A DNA stretch of 13,454 nt from DUUI01 sp964345765 (GTDB taxonomy: Bacteria > Bacillota_I > Bacilli_A > Erysipelotrichales > Erysipelotrichaceae). Positions 5,605-13,402 of this stretch are shown here, piece after piece; the first letter of the stretch is position 1; each line of letters begins with the position of its first letter. The position numbers and the translations under genes are program-made. The stretch lies in assembly GCA_964345765.1 (NCBI GenBank), contig CAYFSJ010000029.1, positions 1 to 13,454 on the forward strand, in the 5' to 3' direction. The notes under the pieces are model-generated. The model worked only from the letters and a program-made list of their open reading frames with translations. It had not been told where the DNA came from and searched no databases.

Positions 5605-7476
5605 TTAATCAAGACCTGCTAGTTCTTCTTCAACAACTGTCCACTCTTCTACTAAATGAGCAATCTGATTATGAACATCATCAATATCTTGGTTGAGTTG
5701 ATTCATCTTTTCAAAATCATGATAGAATTCAGGCTCATAACGGAAATCCCGTAATTCTTCTAAACGAGTTTCAGCCTCATCAATTTCTTCAAGTAGTTTT
5801 TCAGATTGTTTCTTTAAACGACGCTTCAGCTGAGATAATTCATAATCAGATAACTGATCATCCTCTTTATTCTTACTTGTTTTCTCAAATTTTTGTGGTT
5901 TTGACTCAAGAAGTTTCTTCACTTCAAGCTCATCAATCATCACTTCTTTATTTTCAATCTTCAAGATAGAATTTGAGATTTTCTGAATGAAGTATCGATC
6001 ATGACTCACAAATAAAATAGTTCCATCATAATCTAATAAGGCCTTTTCCAGTGCCTCCTTACTCTCAATATCTAAGTGATTGGTCGGCTCATCTAAAATT
6101 AAGAAATTGGCCTTCTTTAACATTAGTTTACAAAGTGCTAAACGAACCTTTTCACCACCACTCAAAACAGCAACAGATTTAAAAACATCATCCCCACTAA
6201 ATAAAAAGGTTCCCAATACAGTTCTAATCTCTGTTTTATTGAGTTGAGGATATTCATCCCATAATTCTTCCAAGACTGTTTTAGTCTCATCAAATTGGTC
6301 TAAGTTTTGTTCAAAATAACCAATCTCAATTTGATGTCCCAACAACATCTCACCACTTAAGAAAGGAACCTGACCAATAATTGACTTCAATAAGGTTGAT
6401 TTACCAGTCCCATTATCACCAATCACAGCCATTCGCATTTGTCTTCTTAACTCTAAACTCAGTTTAAAGAGTGGTTCATCATAACCAACCACACAATCTT
6501 GAAGCAATAAAACATTCTTACCACCACGAATCTTAGAAGTAAAATGCGCCTTAAATGCCTTTTGAGATGACTGAGGGGATTCAATCACATCCATCCGATC
6601 CAAATACTTTTGTTTGCTTTTAGCAAACGCCGCTTTATTCTTTTTATATCGAAATTTTTCAATCAATGTTTCCAAACGATCAATCTCTTTTTGTTGATAT
6701 TGATAGAGTTGTTCTTGTTTCGCCATCGCCACTTCACGTTGTGCTAAATAAGAACTGTAATTGCCCTTATATCGGGTTGCCTGCTGATTCGATAACTCCA
6801 CAACCGTATCACAAACTCTATCTAAAAAGAGACGATCATGGGATGTTAAAACAATTGCTGATGGATAAGCTTTTAAGTAATTCTCTAACCATTCAATCGT
6901 TGAAATATCAAGATGGTTAGTCGGCTCATCCAACAATAAGACATCTGGTTTGCTTAAAAACATCTTCACAAAACCAAGCCGTGTTTTTTGACCACCAGAA
7001 AAAGTATGGATTTTACGAGATAAATCCTCTTTAGAAAAACCAAACGAGGTTAATAAACTTAATTTCTCACTCTCATAAGTATAACCATCCATCATTTCAT
7101 AACGTTGTTGTAAGTTTGATAGCTTATTAAGGAGTTTCTCATCGCTTTGTTCTTTAAGCAGTTGAGTCGTTTGATTAATTTCCTCTTCCAATTCTTTTAT
7201 TTCTACAAAAACTTTCTCAAGTTCTTGATCTAAAGTTAACTCCTCATCCTCAAAAGCCATCTGTTGTAAATAACCAATGCTTAGATTTTGTTTCTTATGA
7301 TAAAAGCCTTTATCAATAGGTTCTAATCCAGAAATAATATTCATTAAAGTCGTTTTTCCCGATCCGTTTCGACCTACTAACGATATTTTTTCCTTACCCT
7401 TAATTTCAAACTGAAGATTCTCAAAGACTTGTTGAGCACCAAACGATTTATCAATTTGACTTAGATTTAATATCAT
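5605..7476 (-). CDS. ydiF: ABC-F family ATPase, YdiF type
   Basis: This is a soluble tandem ABC ATPase of 623 residues without membrane segments. Domain 1 has Walker A GRNGSGKT (35-42), signature FSGGQ (158-162), Walker B LLLDEPTNHLD (179-189) and SHDR (211-214). A charged alpha-helical linker (about 235-305, rich in K and Q) is the segment that in ABC-F proteins reaches the P-site tRNA. Domain 2 has GDNGTGKS (352-359), LSGGE (437-441), a second DEPTNHLD and SHDR (490-493). Residues 525-623 form a charged coiled-coil C-terminal extension as in Bacillus YdiF. ABC-F proteins act on the ribosome and ease stalled translation; some give antibiotic resistance. The location beside tsaD/rimI/tsaB/tsaE and rex matches the ydi locus of Bacillus and favours the housekeeping YdiF group. 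It overlaps the preceding gene by four bases (ATGA), with GAGG at 7485-7488. Confidence 0.92.
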   Translation of the reverse strand: MILNLSQIDKSFGAQQVFENLQFEIKGKEKISLVGRNGSGKTTLMNIISGLEPIDKGFYHKKQNLSIGYLQQMAFEDEELTLDQELEKVFVEIKELEEEINQTTQLLKEQSDEKLLNKLSNLQQRYEMMDGYTYESEKLSLLTSFGFSKEDLSRKIHTFSGGQKTRLGFVKMFLSKPDVLLLDEPTNHLDISTIEWLENYLKAYPSAIVLTSHDRLFLDRVCDTVVELSNQQATRYKGNYSSYLAQREVAMAKQEQLYQYQQKEIDRLETLIEKFRYKKNKAAFAKSKQKYLDRMDVIESPQSSQKAFKAHFTSKIRGGKNVLLLQDCVVGYDEPLFKLSLELRRQMRMAVIGDNGTGKSTLLKSIIGQVPFLSGEMLLGHQIEIGYFEQNLDQFDETKTVLEELWDEYPQLNKTEIRTVLGTFLFSGDDVFKSVAVLSGGEKVRLALCKLMLKKANFLILDEPTNHLDIESKEALEKALLDYDGTILFVSHDRYFIQKISNSILKIENKEVMIDELEVKKLLESKPQKFEKTSKNKEDDQLSDYELSQLKRRLKKQSEKLLEEIDEAETRLEELRDFRYEPEFYHDFEKMNQLNQDIDDVHNQIAHLVEEWTVVEEELAGLD

Positions 7477-8792
7477 GGTTTAATCCTCAAATATTTCAAA
7501 ATACCTTGGGCACTCGCCTGAACCATTTGGTCATAATTATTCTGATAAAGCTCTAAAAAGTTAGGATTACTCGTCATTAAAAGATTAACCGAAACCGTAT
7601 GGACACCATATCGATTGCCAATCGCAAATTTATTGAGTGTTTGTGAACGATCTGAAAAATCACCTGCACCTAATGCTAGACCACCTGATTCACGAATTAA
7701 ATTATGTTGATCCATCTCTCTTAGAAATGGTGTATGAAAAACCCCATATTGATTTCTTGAACCAATAAAGATAGGAAGATTTAATCGATCAAACTCTCTA
7801 ATTAATATTTCTTGAAAATTAAGCGAGGCATAGTTAGAACCGTAAACACTTGTACCTTGAAGATTTCGATCCTCAACACTCTCAAAATAAAACTCAACCA
7901 TGATTTTGGCTTTATTGCTCATAGCGGCATGAACTCGACCCGTATCCCCATACGTATTAACGGTTAACTCTGAATTTGGTCTAGTTAAACCAACCACCAA
8001 TCCATGATCTTCTAATATCTTTTTAACATCCTGTACAAATCGATACGTTTCATCTGAGCCAACAAAACCGTTTAATTCTGCCCCTTTGTTCAACGGACCA
8101 AAATCAGCATGATTATAAGCTGGGTCTAAAACAACATCAACAATATTCTCATTGACATCGACTTCTTTAATTTCAACATATAGTTCATTATCCTGAAGTA
8201 GTGGTTCTTGGTTATAAACATCGGTAAATAACATTCGATCAGCCATTAAATGAACTTCTAATCGTTTGTTATCACGCGTAACCGTATAGAATTTTTCATC
8301 AATTGGATCAGGATAAACCAATCTAAATCCATCCAAATTACTCTGAATGACCACCTCATAGAAACCCACTGGTAATTCATAAATTGGGACATTATTATCT
8401 AAATAATCACTCATCAAAAATGAATGTATGGTATTGGTACAAACATTTCTAAATTGGAGTGTTTGTCCAACAAACGGATCTTGAATATCTTGATCATATT
8501 TATTTTGATAAATAGAGAAGCTCTCTCCATAAAATAAATAATCACTAAATGCCTGCATCCCTAATTGATCGCGCTCTTTAAAATACGTATCTTGTTGTTT
8601 TGGTTCATAATCACAGACTTGATAAGTTGGATACACTTCCTCAATGACGTCCTCTTCTTGATTAAAAAGAATCCAAATTGACATCATAATTAAAGCGACA
8701 ACCAATAAAAAAACAACAAGAAGAAGACGCTTCTGCTTGTGTTTTTTATTATCGATATGTGGTGGTAAATATTTTGGTGAAATAGAAACCAA
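7473..8792 (-). CDS. Membrane-anchored Amidase_3-like protein lacking the zinc histidines
   Basis: This protein of 439 residues has a basic cytoplasmic N-terminus, one membrane anchor (about 22-43, LLLVVFLLVVALIMMSIWILF) and an extracytoplasmic body: a beta-rich region (about 55-205) with the protein's only two cysteines (60 and 118), then an N-acetylmuramoyl-L-alanine amidase fold (about 215-435). The fold is recognised by VVLDPAYNHADFG, then LTRPNSELTV, NKAKIMVEFYFES, GTSVYGS and NLIRESGG. In active enzymes the first motif is DPGHGGxDxG and the second SIHANS; here both zinc-binding histidines are replaced by tyrosine (226 and 302), while the glutamates near 248 and 368 may be kept. Catalysis as a zinc amidase is therefore unlikely. 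The longest frame opens with GTG at 8801, but AGGAG overlaps that codon; TTG at 8790-8792, eight bases after AGGAG, is the better start. It lies between asnS and ydiF and overlaps ydiF by four bases. Confidence 0.75.
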   Translation of the reverse strand: MVSISPKYLPPHIDNKKHKQKRLLLVVFLLVVALIMMSIWILFNQEEDVIEEVYPTYQVCDYEPKQQDTYFKERDQLGMQAFSDYLFYGESFSIYQNKYDQDIQDPFVGQTLQFRNVCTNTIHSFLMSDYLDNNVPIYELPVGFYEVVIQSNLDGFRLVYPDPIDEKFYTVTRDNKRLEVHLMADRMLFTDVYNQEPLLQDNELYVEIKEVDVNENIVDVVLDPAYNHADFGPLNKGAELNGFVGSDETYRFVQDVKKILEDHGLVVGLTRPNSELTVNTYGDTGRVHAAMSNKAKIMVEFYFESVEDRNLQGTSVYGSNYASLNFQEILIREFDRLNLPIFIGSRNQYGVFHTPFLREMDQHNLIRESGGLALGAGDFSDRSQTLNKFAIGNRYGVHTVSVNLLMTSNPNFLELYQNNYDQMVQASAQGILKYLRIKP

Positions 8793-8800
8793 AGTAGTCA

Positions 8801-8805
8801 CTCCT
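8801..8805 (-). promoter_or_regulatory. Ribosome binding site placing the amidase-like gene's start at TTG
   Basis: AGGAG on the minus strand directly overlaps the candidate GTG (8799-8801) and the asnS stop codon (8805-8807). A ribosome bound here would fit TTG at 8790-8792, eight bases away. The overlap with the asnS stop suggests coupled translation. Confidence 0.5.
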
Positions 8806-10187
8806 TAAAATTCTAAATTTCGTGGTGTTCTCGCAAACGGAATTGAATCACGAATGTTTTGAGTCGAAGTAATATACATTAAGAAACGCTCAAACCCAAT
8901 CCCAAAGCCACCATGTTTCACGCCACCATAGCGACGCAAATCAAGATACCAGTCTAATTCAGCTGGATCAATATTCATTTCTTCTAAACGTTTTTCTAAT
9001 AAATCTAAACGTTCTTCACGTTGTGAGCCACCCACAAGTTCCCCAACATGTGGAACTAATAGATCACAAGCCGCCACTGTTTTGTTATCATCATTAACAC
9101 GCATATAGAATGCTTTAATATCCTTAGGATAATCTGTTAAGAATAATGGTCCTTTAACAACCTTCTCACATAAGTAACGCTCATGTTCTGATTGGATATC
9201 AACACCCCATTTAACAGGATATTCAAAATCAACATCTGCCTTCTCTAAAATTTCAATGGCTTCTGTATACGTCATTTTCTTAAATTCAGAATTGACCAAC
9301 GCATTTAGACGTTCTAATAAATCTTTATCAATACGTTCATTAAAGAACTTCATTTCTTCAGGCGCATTTTCTAAAACATACTCAATACAATACTTAACTA
9401 AATCTTCAATTAAGTTCATGACATCGTCTAAATCAGCAAACGCAATTTCAGGTTCTACCATCCAGAATTCACTAGCATGACGTGAAGTATTTGAATTTTC
9501 AGCTCTAAAAGTAGGACCAAAAGTATAGACATCTCTAAATGCCATCGCAAACGCTTCAGCATGTAATTGACCAGAGACCGTCAAAGAGGCATGTTTCCCA
9601 AAGAAATCTTTCTCATAATTGCCATCTTTACGCGTAGTTACAGTGAACACTTCACCAGCCCCTTCCGCATCATTGCCTGTGATAATTGGTGAGTGTACAT
9701 AAACAAATCCTTGGTTTTGGAAAAACTCATGGATTGCCATCGATAACACCGAACGCACTCTAAAGACAGCCATAAAGGTATTTGTACGTGGACGTAAATG
9801 AGCAATCTCTCTTAAGTATTCATAACCATGACGTTTCTTTTGAAGTGGATAACTTGAATCACAAGTTCCCTCCAAAACGACATCACTAACCACTAATTCA
9901 AACGGTTGTTTTGAATCTGGAGTTAATTTAAATTGGCCGATAACAGATAAGGCAGTACCGGTGTTATATTTAGCGATTTCTTCGAAATTCTCTAAACTTT
10001 TCTCATACACACACTGAATATTTCTGAAATAAGTTCCATCATTTAATTCTATAAATCCAATATTATTGTTATGACGATTGGTACGAACCCAACCTTGCAC
10101 CTCAATCATATCTAAAGAATCTAATTCCATTTCTTGTGGCGATAGACTTAATTCATATAATTCTCTAACACTGACATACTGACTCAT
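8805..10187 (-). CDS. asnS: Asparaginyl-tRNA synthetase
   Basis: This class IIb aminoacyl-tRNA synthetase, cytoplasmic, charges tRNA-Asn with asparagine. The length, 460 residues, is the usual bacterial size. An N-terminal OB-fold anticodon-binding domain (about 25-110, with VQGWVRTNRHNNNIGFIELND) is followed by the catalytic core. HLRPRTNTFMAVFRVRS and the helix after it contain motif 1, motif 2 is FGPTFRAENSNTSRHASEFW (223-242), and motif 3 is GGFGIGFERFL (426-436). The AENSNTSRH sequence and the absence of the extra GAD domain of bacterial AspRS separate it from aspartyl-tRNA synthetase. The ATG follows AGGAG by about ten bases, and the gene begins 13 bases after rex, so it belongs to the same operon. 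Its stop overlaps the next gene's ribosome binding site. Confidence 0.96.
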   Translation of the reverse strand: MSQYVSVRELYELSLSPQEMELDSLDMIEVQGWVRTNRHNNNIGFIELNDGTYFRNIQCVYEKSLENFEEIAKYNTGTALSVIGQFKLTPDSKQPFELVVSDVVLEGTCDSSYPLQKKRHGYEYLREIAHLRPRTNTFMAVFRVRSVLSMAIHEFFQNQGFVYVHSPIITGNDAEGAGEVFTVTTRKDGNYEKDFFGKHASLTVSGQLHAEAFAMAFRDVYTFGPTFRAENSNTSRHASEFWMVEPEIAFADLDDVMNLIEDLVKYCIEYVLENAPEEMKFFNERIDKDLLERLNALVNSEFKKMTYTEAIEILEKADVDFEYPVKWGVDIQSEHERYLCEKVVKGPLFLTDYPKDIKAFYMRVNDDNKTVAACDLLVPHVGELVGGSQREERLDLLEKRLEEMNIDPAELDWYLDLRRYGGVKHGGFGIGFERFLMYITSTQNIRDSIPFARTPRNLEF

Positions 10188-10200
10188 CGTTATTACGCTC

Positions 10201-10833
10201 CTAATCTATATTGTTTGATTGAAAAACTAATTCTTGGATAGCCGAAACGACATCCACTTGTTTAATAATAACACCTTTAGGTGCCATCACATGTTCATGT
10301 GAGAAATCGATAATTCCCTTAATACCTGCATCCACTAATAGATCAACGGTATCTTGAACATTTTCTGGAACTGTCACAATTGCCACACGACAATTCTTCG
10401 GTAATTTTTCCTTTAACTCACTAATGTGATATACAGGAACATCATTAATTAAACCTGTCTTTTGGCGATCACTATCAAATCCACAGACAATTTCACCCAC
10501 AACACTGCCCCAACGATTATAGTTAAGGAGTGCCTTACCTAAGTTACCAACACCGACCATAATCAGTTCTTCTTCATAATTTGTTCCTAATAAATCATCA
10601 AAAACACTAATTACATGATTAACATCATAACCATAACCTTGTTTCCCTAATGAACCGATAAAGCTAAAATCACGACGAATCGTAGTTGCTTGAATATCAG
10701 TATATTCTGATAATTCTTTCGATAAAATACGATCAACGCCTTGAGATTGAAGTTTACGTAATGCTTTAAGATAAACAGGATAGCGTTTCAAGGTTGCTTT
10801 TGGTACAGAAATCTTTTTATTTTGGTTATTCAT
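10201..10833 (-). CDS. rex: Redox-sensing transcriptional repressor Rex
   Basis: This DNA-binding dimer senses the NADH/NAD+ ratio and represses fermentation and respiration genes when NADH is low. From the ATG at 10833 it has 210 residues, normal for Rex. The N-terminal winged helix (about 1-78) shows VPKATLKRYPVYLKALRKL, TTIRRDFSFIG and LGKQGYGYDV, all diagnostic of Rex. The C-terminal Rossmann domain has the NADH-binding GVGNLG (94-99), CGFDSD and, near the end, the domain-swapped helix region (QELVFQSNN). The frame can be extended 14 codons upstream, but the family N-terminus and GAGGG six bases before the internal ATG support this start. It lies 59 bases after tsaD, within the tsa-asnS-ydiF operon, and may also be transcribed separately. 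A Rex-operator-like site lies in front of it, suggesting autoregulation. Confidence 0.94.
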   Translation of the reverse strand: MNNQNKKISVPKATLKRYPVYLKALRKLQSQGVDRILSKELSEYTDIQATTIRRDFSFIGSLGKQGYGYDVNHVISVFDDLLGTNYEEELIMVGVGNLGKALLNYNRWGSVVGEIVCGFDSDRQKTGLINDVPVYHISELKEKLPKNCRVAIVTVPENVQDTVDLLVDAGIKGIIDFSHEHVMAPKGVIIKQVDVVSAIQELVFQSNNID

Positions 10834-10853
10834 AATCAACCCTCTCATTCTTT

Positions 10854-10871
10854 TCGTTAAGTATATCACAA
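10854..10871 (-). promoter_or_regulatory. Candidate Rex operator upstream of rex
   Basis: On the minus strand the 18-mer TTGTGATATACTTAACGA matches the clostridial-type Rex site TTGTTAANNNNTTAACAA at 5 of 7 and 6 of 7 arm positions. It lies 20 bases before the rex start codon, where binding would block transcription. The identification is by eye against a remembered consensus. Confidence 0.4.
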
Positions 10872-10887
10872 ACATTTATAGTTTGTG
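10867..10887. promoter_or_regulatory. Perfect inverted repeat between tsaD and rex
   Basis: CACAAAC and GTTTGTG form perfect 7-base arms around the 7-base centre ATTTATA. The arms have the reverse orientation to a Rex site (TTGTG...CACAA), so this is a separate element, though it shares bases with the Rex candidate. No T-run follows, so it is not an evident terminator. A TATAAT at 10892-10897 on the minus strand overlaps the tsaD stop codon and could be a rex -10 box, but it has no good -35. Confidence 0.4.
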
Positions 10888-10892
10888 TACAA

Positions 10893-11903
10893 TTATACTT
10901 TAAATTCACTAGTTGATTTTGCCCCCAAGTCCAATTCGCTAAATAAATGGTAGCGATAATTAATCGAAGCAGCCACACCAATCATTGCGGCATTATCCGT
11001 ACAACACCACATAGGTGGAATTGTTAACTTAACCTCAGGATACTGATTAACAAGCTGGGTAATCATCTCTCTTAAGCGAGAATTAGCCGCAACTCCCCCT
11101 GCCAATAAAACATGTTTAGGGGCTCTTAATTCAATCATTCCCTTGGTTTTATCAATTAATTGACCCAATGCTCTTTCTTGAAACGCATAAGCCACATCAT
11201 TGTTATTAATCGGTCTATTCGCCTTTTTCTCACGATCCATCAATTGAATCACCGATGATTTTAAACCTGAGAAAGAAAATTCATCCTCATGAGCTGGATT
11301 GACTTTCGATAATTGATAATGTTCTTTCCCCTCTTTAGCCATCTTATCTAAGATTGGACCCCCAGGATAACCAACACCCATTAGTCTTGCGACTTTATCA
11401 TAGGCTTCGCCAATGGCATCATCGGCAGTTTCAGCAATTATTTCAAACTCATGTTCCTTTTCCATCCAAATAAGTTCACTATGACCCCCACTAACCACTA
11501 AGGCCAGCGCAGGATATTGAATCTCATCGACGAGTAAATTCGCATAAATATGACCCATAATATGATGAACACCAATCAGTGGTTTATCATAAAGCCATGC
11601 TAGAGTTTTAGCCGCTTGAAGTCCAACATGAAGGGAGCCAATTAAGCCTGGTCCATAAGTAACGCCAATCGCATCAATCTCATCCATTGTAAGTTTGGCA
11701 TCTTTTAAGGCTTGTTTTAAAATCAATGTAATTTTTTCTACATGTAAACGACTTGCGACTTCAGGTAAAACCCCACCAAATTGTTGATGCTCTTTAATTT
11801 GTGAGTAAAGCACATTGGCCAATACTTCATTTTCATTTTTGATGATGGCCACGGCTGTTTCATCACAACTTGTTTCAATGGCCAAAACGATTAAATCTTT
11901 CAT
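10893..11903 (-). CDS. tsaD: tRNA N6-threonylcarbamoyladenosine transferase subunit TsaD
   Basis: This is the catalytic subunit (Kae1/Gcp family) that moves the threonylcarbamoyl group from threonylcarbamoyl-AMP to A37 of ANN-decoding tRNAs, working with TsaB and TsaE. From the chosen start it has 336 residues, the family norm. The ASKHA fold is marked by VLAIETSCDETAVAI at the N-terminus, GVTYGPGLIGSL, the metal-binding HxxxH (His114 and His118 in HHIMGH), SGGHSELIW, GEAYDKVARLMG, and LLAGGVAANSRLR near the C-terminus. The longest frame starts at 11918, but the ATG at 11901-11903 matches the family N-terminus and has GGAG nine bases upstream. It overlaps the rimI stop by four bases (ATGA), so translation is coupled. 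Together with tsaB and tsaE this gives three of the four usual bacterial t6A proteins; TsaC/YwlC is not in view. Confidence 0.96.
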   Translation of the reverse strand: MKDLIVLAIETSCDETAVAIIKNENEVLANVLYSQIKEHQQFGGVLPEVASRLHVEKITLILKQALKDAKLTMDEIDAIGVTYGPGLIGSLHVGLQAAKTLAWLYDKPLIGVHHIMGHIYANLLVDEIQYPALALVVSGGHSELIWMEKEHEFEIIAETADDAIGEAYDKVARLMGVGYPGGPILDKMAKEGKEHYQLSKVNPAHEDEFSFSGLKSSVIQLMDREKKANRPINNNDVAYAFQERALGQLIDKTKGMIELRAPKHVLLAGGVAANSRLREMITQLVNQYPEVKLTIPPMWCCTDNAAMIGVAASINYRYHLFSELDLGAKSTSEFKV

Positions 11904-12349
11904 TGTTGTTCGCTCCAATCTAAGCGCATTTCATAAGCATTATCTTTTCCATAATAATGCGGGCGAGTCCGAGTTGTCTTAAAGCCCATATCTTGATATA
12001 GATGAAGGGCTCCATGATTATTAACATTAACCTCTAAAATCATACACTGACATCCTAATTCCTTAGCTTCTTTAATTAATTGTCTTAAAAGAATCTTACC
12101 TAAACCTTGCTTCTGATAAGCTTTCTTAATACCAATGGTCATTAAATGAGCTTCATCTAAAATCGTTTGAATGCCACCATAACCAATAATCTCATCTTCT
12201 AAAGAGAGTTTATAATAATGAGCTAATGGATTATGCGAAATTTCATAATGATAGGCTACTCTACTAAATGGATGATCAAATAAAAGGGGTTCTAAAGTCA
12301 TGATTTGATCTAAATCACTGACTAATAGCGATGAATAATTAATGGCCAT
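11900..12349 (-). CDS. rimI: Ribosomal protein bS18-alanine N-acetyltransferase RimI-like
   Basis: This is a 149-residue GNAT acetyltransferase. Acetyl-CoA motif A lies in IGIKKAYQKQGLGKILLRQL (core QKQGLGK, 79-85). It is followed by MILEVNVNNHGALHLYQDMGF, the LEVxxxNxxAxxLYxxxGF pattern typical of RimI, with the conserved tyrosine at 118 and a YGKDNAYEMRL C-terminal strand. RimI acetylates the N-terminal alanine of ribosomal protein bS18 in E. coli; in Firmicutes the member in the tsa cluster (YdiD in Bacillus) is annotated the same way, and its substrates are less settled. The gene overlaps the end of tsaB by 11 bases and lacks a strong ribosome binding site of its own, so it depends on coupled translation. 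Its stop overlaps the tsaD start. Confidence 0.92.
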   Translation of the reverse strand: MAINYSSLLVSDLDQIMTLEPLLFDHPFSRVAYHYEISHNPLAHYYKLSLEDEIIGYGGIQTILDEAHLMTIGIKKAYQKQGLGKILLRQLIKEAKELGCQCMILEVNVNNHGALHLYQDMGFKTTRTRPHYYGKDNAYEMRLDWSEQQ

Positions 12350-12929
12350 AATCTTGATTCTCTTTTAAATAAAGAGGTACTAATGCATCAACATCATCTA
12401 CTAATTTCCAATTAGCTTGATGGGCTAACATATTCTCAATGATACTAAAAGGTTCAGCTTTGATACCAATTAATTGTCCATCACCAAAAACAGTTTCATG
12501 ATTGATTTGAATTTGATCTAAAGGAAGGGTTGTTGGCTCTTCAATAAATTGACCATAACTTACTTTACCAACATAGGCTCGTTTAGAGCGAGCATCCATA
12601 ATGGCTAGGCCATCGTTAATCGTTGGATGAACATACGCTAATAAAGTATTGATCGTATACAACTGACAATCGGTCAAAGAGCAGATAACTTTGGCGATGG
12701 TCATCGCAATTCTTAAGCCTGTAAAACTACCTGGTCCTTCTGTGATAACAATTTGATTTATCTCTAAAGGTTTTAAATCATGTTTCTCAAATAATTGAGC
12801 TAACATGGGTAATGTTAATTCAGATTGTTTTCTTTGGGCGATAATCTCCGTTTTCTCAATTAGTTGATTATCCTTAACAATCCCTATGTTTAAGCCTAAG
12901 TAGGCCGTGTCTAATAATAACGTTATCAT
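12339..12929 (-). CDS. tsaB: t6A biosynthesis protein TsaB
   Basis: This is a 196-residue ASKHA-fold protein, a catalytically inactive relative of TsaD that dimerises with it and scaffolds the TsaB-TsaD-TsaE complex making t6A37 in tRNA. The N-terminus MITLLLDTAYLGLNIGIV and the motif GPGSFTGLR (65-73) are diagnostic. AIMDARSKRAYVG in the second half also matches the family. The protein is shorter than E. coli TsaB and close to Firmicutes forms, with a slightly short C-terminus. The start overlaps the tsaE stop by four bases (ATGA at 12926-12929), and the GAG of a GGATGAG stretch about eight bases before the ATG may act as a weak ribosome binding site. Its end overlaps rimI by 11 bases, so tsaE, tsaB and rimI form a tightly coupled unit. 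Confidence 0.95.
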   Translation of the reverse strand: MITLLLDTAYLGLNIGIVKDNQLIEKTEIIAQRKQSELTLPMLAQLFEKHDLKPLEINQIVITEGPGSFTGLRIAMTIAKVICSLTDCQLYTINTLLAYVHPTINDGLAIMDARSKRAYVGKVSYGQFIEEPTTLPLDQIQINHETVFGDGQLIGIKAEPFSIIENMLAHQANWKLVDDVDALVPLYLKENQDYGH

Positions 12930-13351
12930 AATGTGATCTCATCCTTAAAGTTGAAGGTTAATGTTCTGGTGTTTTCATCAAGTCGCTCAAACTTGATTGT
13001 ATTAAAATCTTGAAGATTGTCAATTAGGTATTGTGGCCATTCGATGACTTTAACGACTTCATCTTCTGAATAATCATCAAAGCCTAAGTCTTGGTCAATC
13101 CCTTCTAAGCGATAAGCATCAATATGGATTAATGGGATTCTTCCTTGATACTCTTTCATAATAACAAAAGTTGGACTATTCACTTTTGATTGTACATCCA
13201 AACCTTTGGCTAAACCTTGAACAAAAGTTGTTTTTCCTGCTCCTAAGTCACCGATTAATAAGATAGTGATGCCTTTATTTAAAGAAGCACCTAACTTATA
13301 AGCCAGTGCTTGTGTTTCTTCTCTTGAGTTTGTTTTTATGACTTTTTCCAT
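12926..13351 (-). CDS. tsaE: t6A biosynthesis ATPase TsaE
   Basis: This 141-residue P-loop ATPase (YjeE/YdiB family) binds the TsaB-TsaD dimer and resets it between rounds of t6A formation. Walker A is GDLGAGKT (34-41), followed by SPTFVIMKEY, the conserved HIDAYRL (76-82) and the IEWP motif ending at residue 106, all in the family order. The size is close to the family norm of about 150. The ATG follows GAGG (13357-13360) by five bases. It is the first gene of the cluster and lies only 17 bases from the last base of the upstream terminator's T-run, leaving almost no room for a promoter. It overlaps tsaB by four bases. Confidence 0.95.
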   Translation of the reverse strand: MEKVIKTNSREETQALAYKLGASLNKGITILLIGDLGAGKTTFVQGLAKGLDVQSKVNSPTFVIMKEYQGRIPLIHIDAYRLEGIDQDLGFDDYSEDEVVKVIEWPQYLIDNLQDFNTIKFERLDENTRTLTFNFKDEITL

Positions 13352-13368
13352 ACTAACCTCAACTATCT

Positions 13369-13396
13369 AAAAAAGAGACTCATATGAGTCTCTTTT
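13369..13396 (-). terminator. Strong palindromic terminator after the 5S rRNA gene
   Basis: A perfect 26-base palindrome (13371-13396) has arms AAAAGAGACTCAT and ATGAGTCTCTTTT. On the minus strand it ends in six Ts (13369-13374). The GAGACTC/GAGTCTC core makes a very stable hairpin. It follows the 5S rRNA gene by about six bases and stands directly before tsaE. By symmetry it could also stop plus-strand transcription. Confidence 0.85.
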
Positions 13397-13402
13397 CTCT
13401 TT

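Noticed and set aside
6666..6920. Plus-strand frame of 84 codons opposite ydiF
   Set aside because: It is antisense to a well-conserved ABC-F coding region, has no ribosome binding site and no recognisable protein features.
10867..10887. CACAAAC...GTTTGTG repeat as the Rex operator itself
   Set aside because: Its arms point the opposite way to the Rex consensus (TTGTG left, CACAA right). The overlapping site at 10854-10871 fits better.
13369..13396. Perfect palindrome as a protein-binding operator for tsaE
   Set aside because: The T-run and the position directly behind the 5S rRNA 3' end fit a terminator. An operator role is possible but unsupported.
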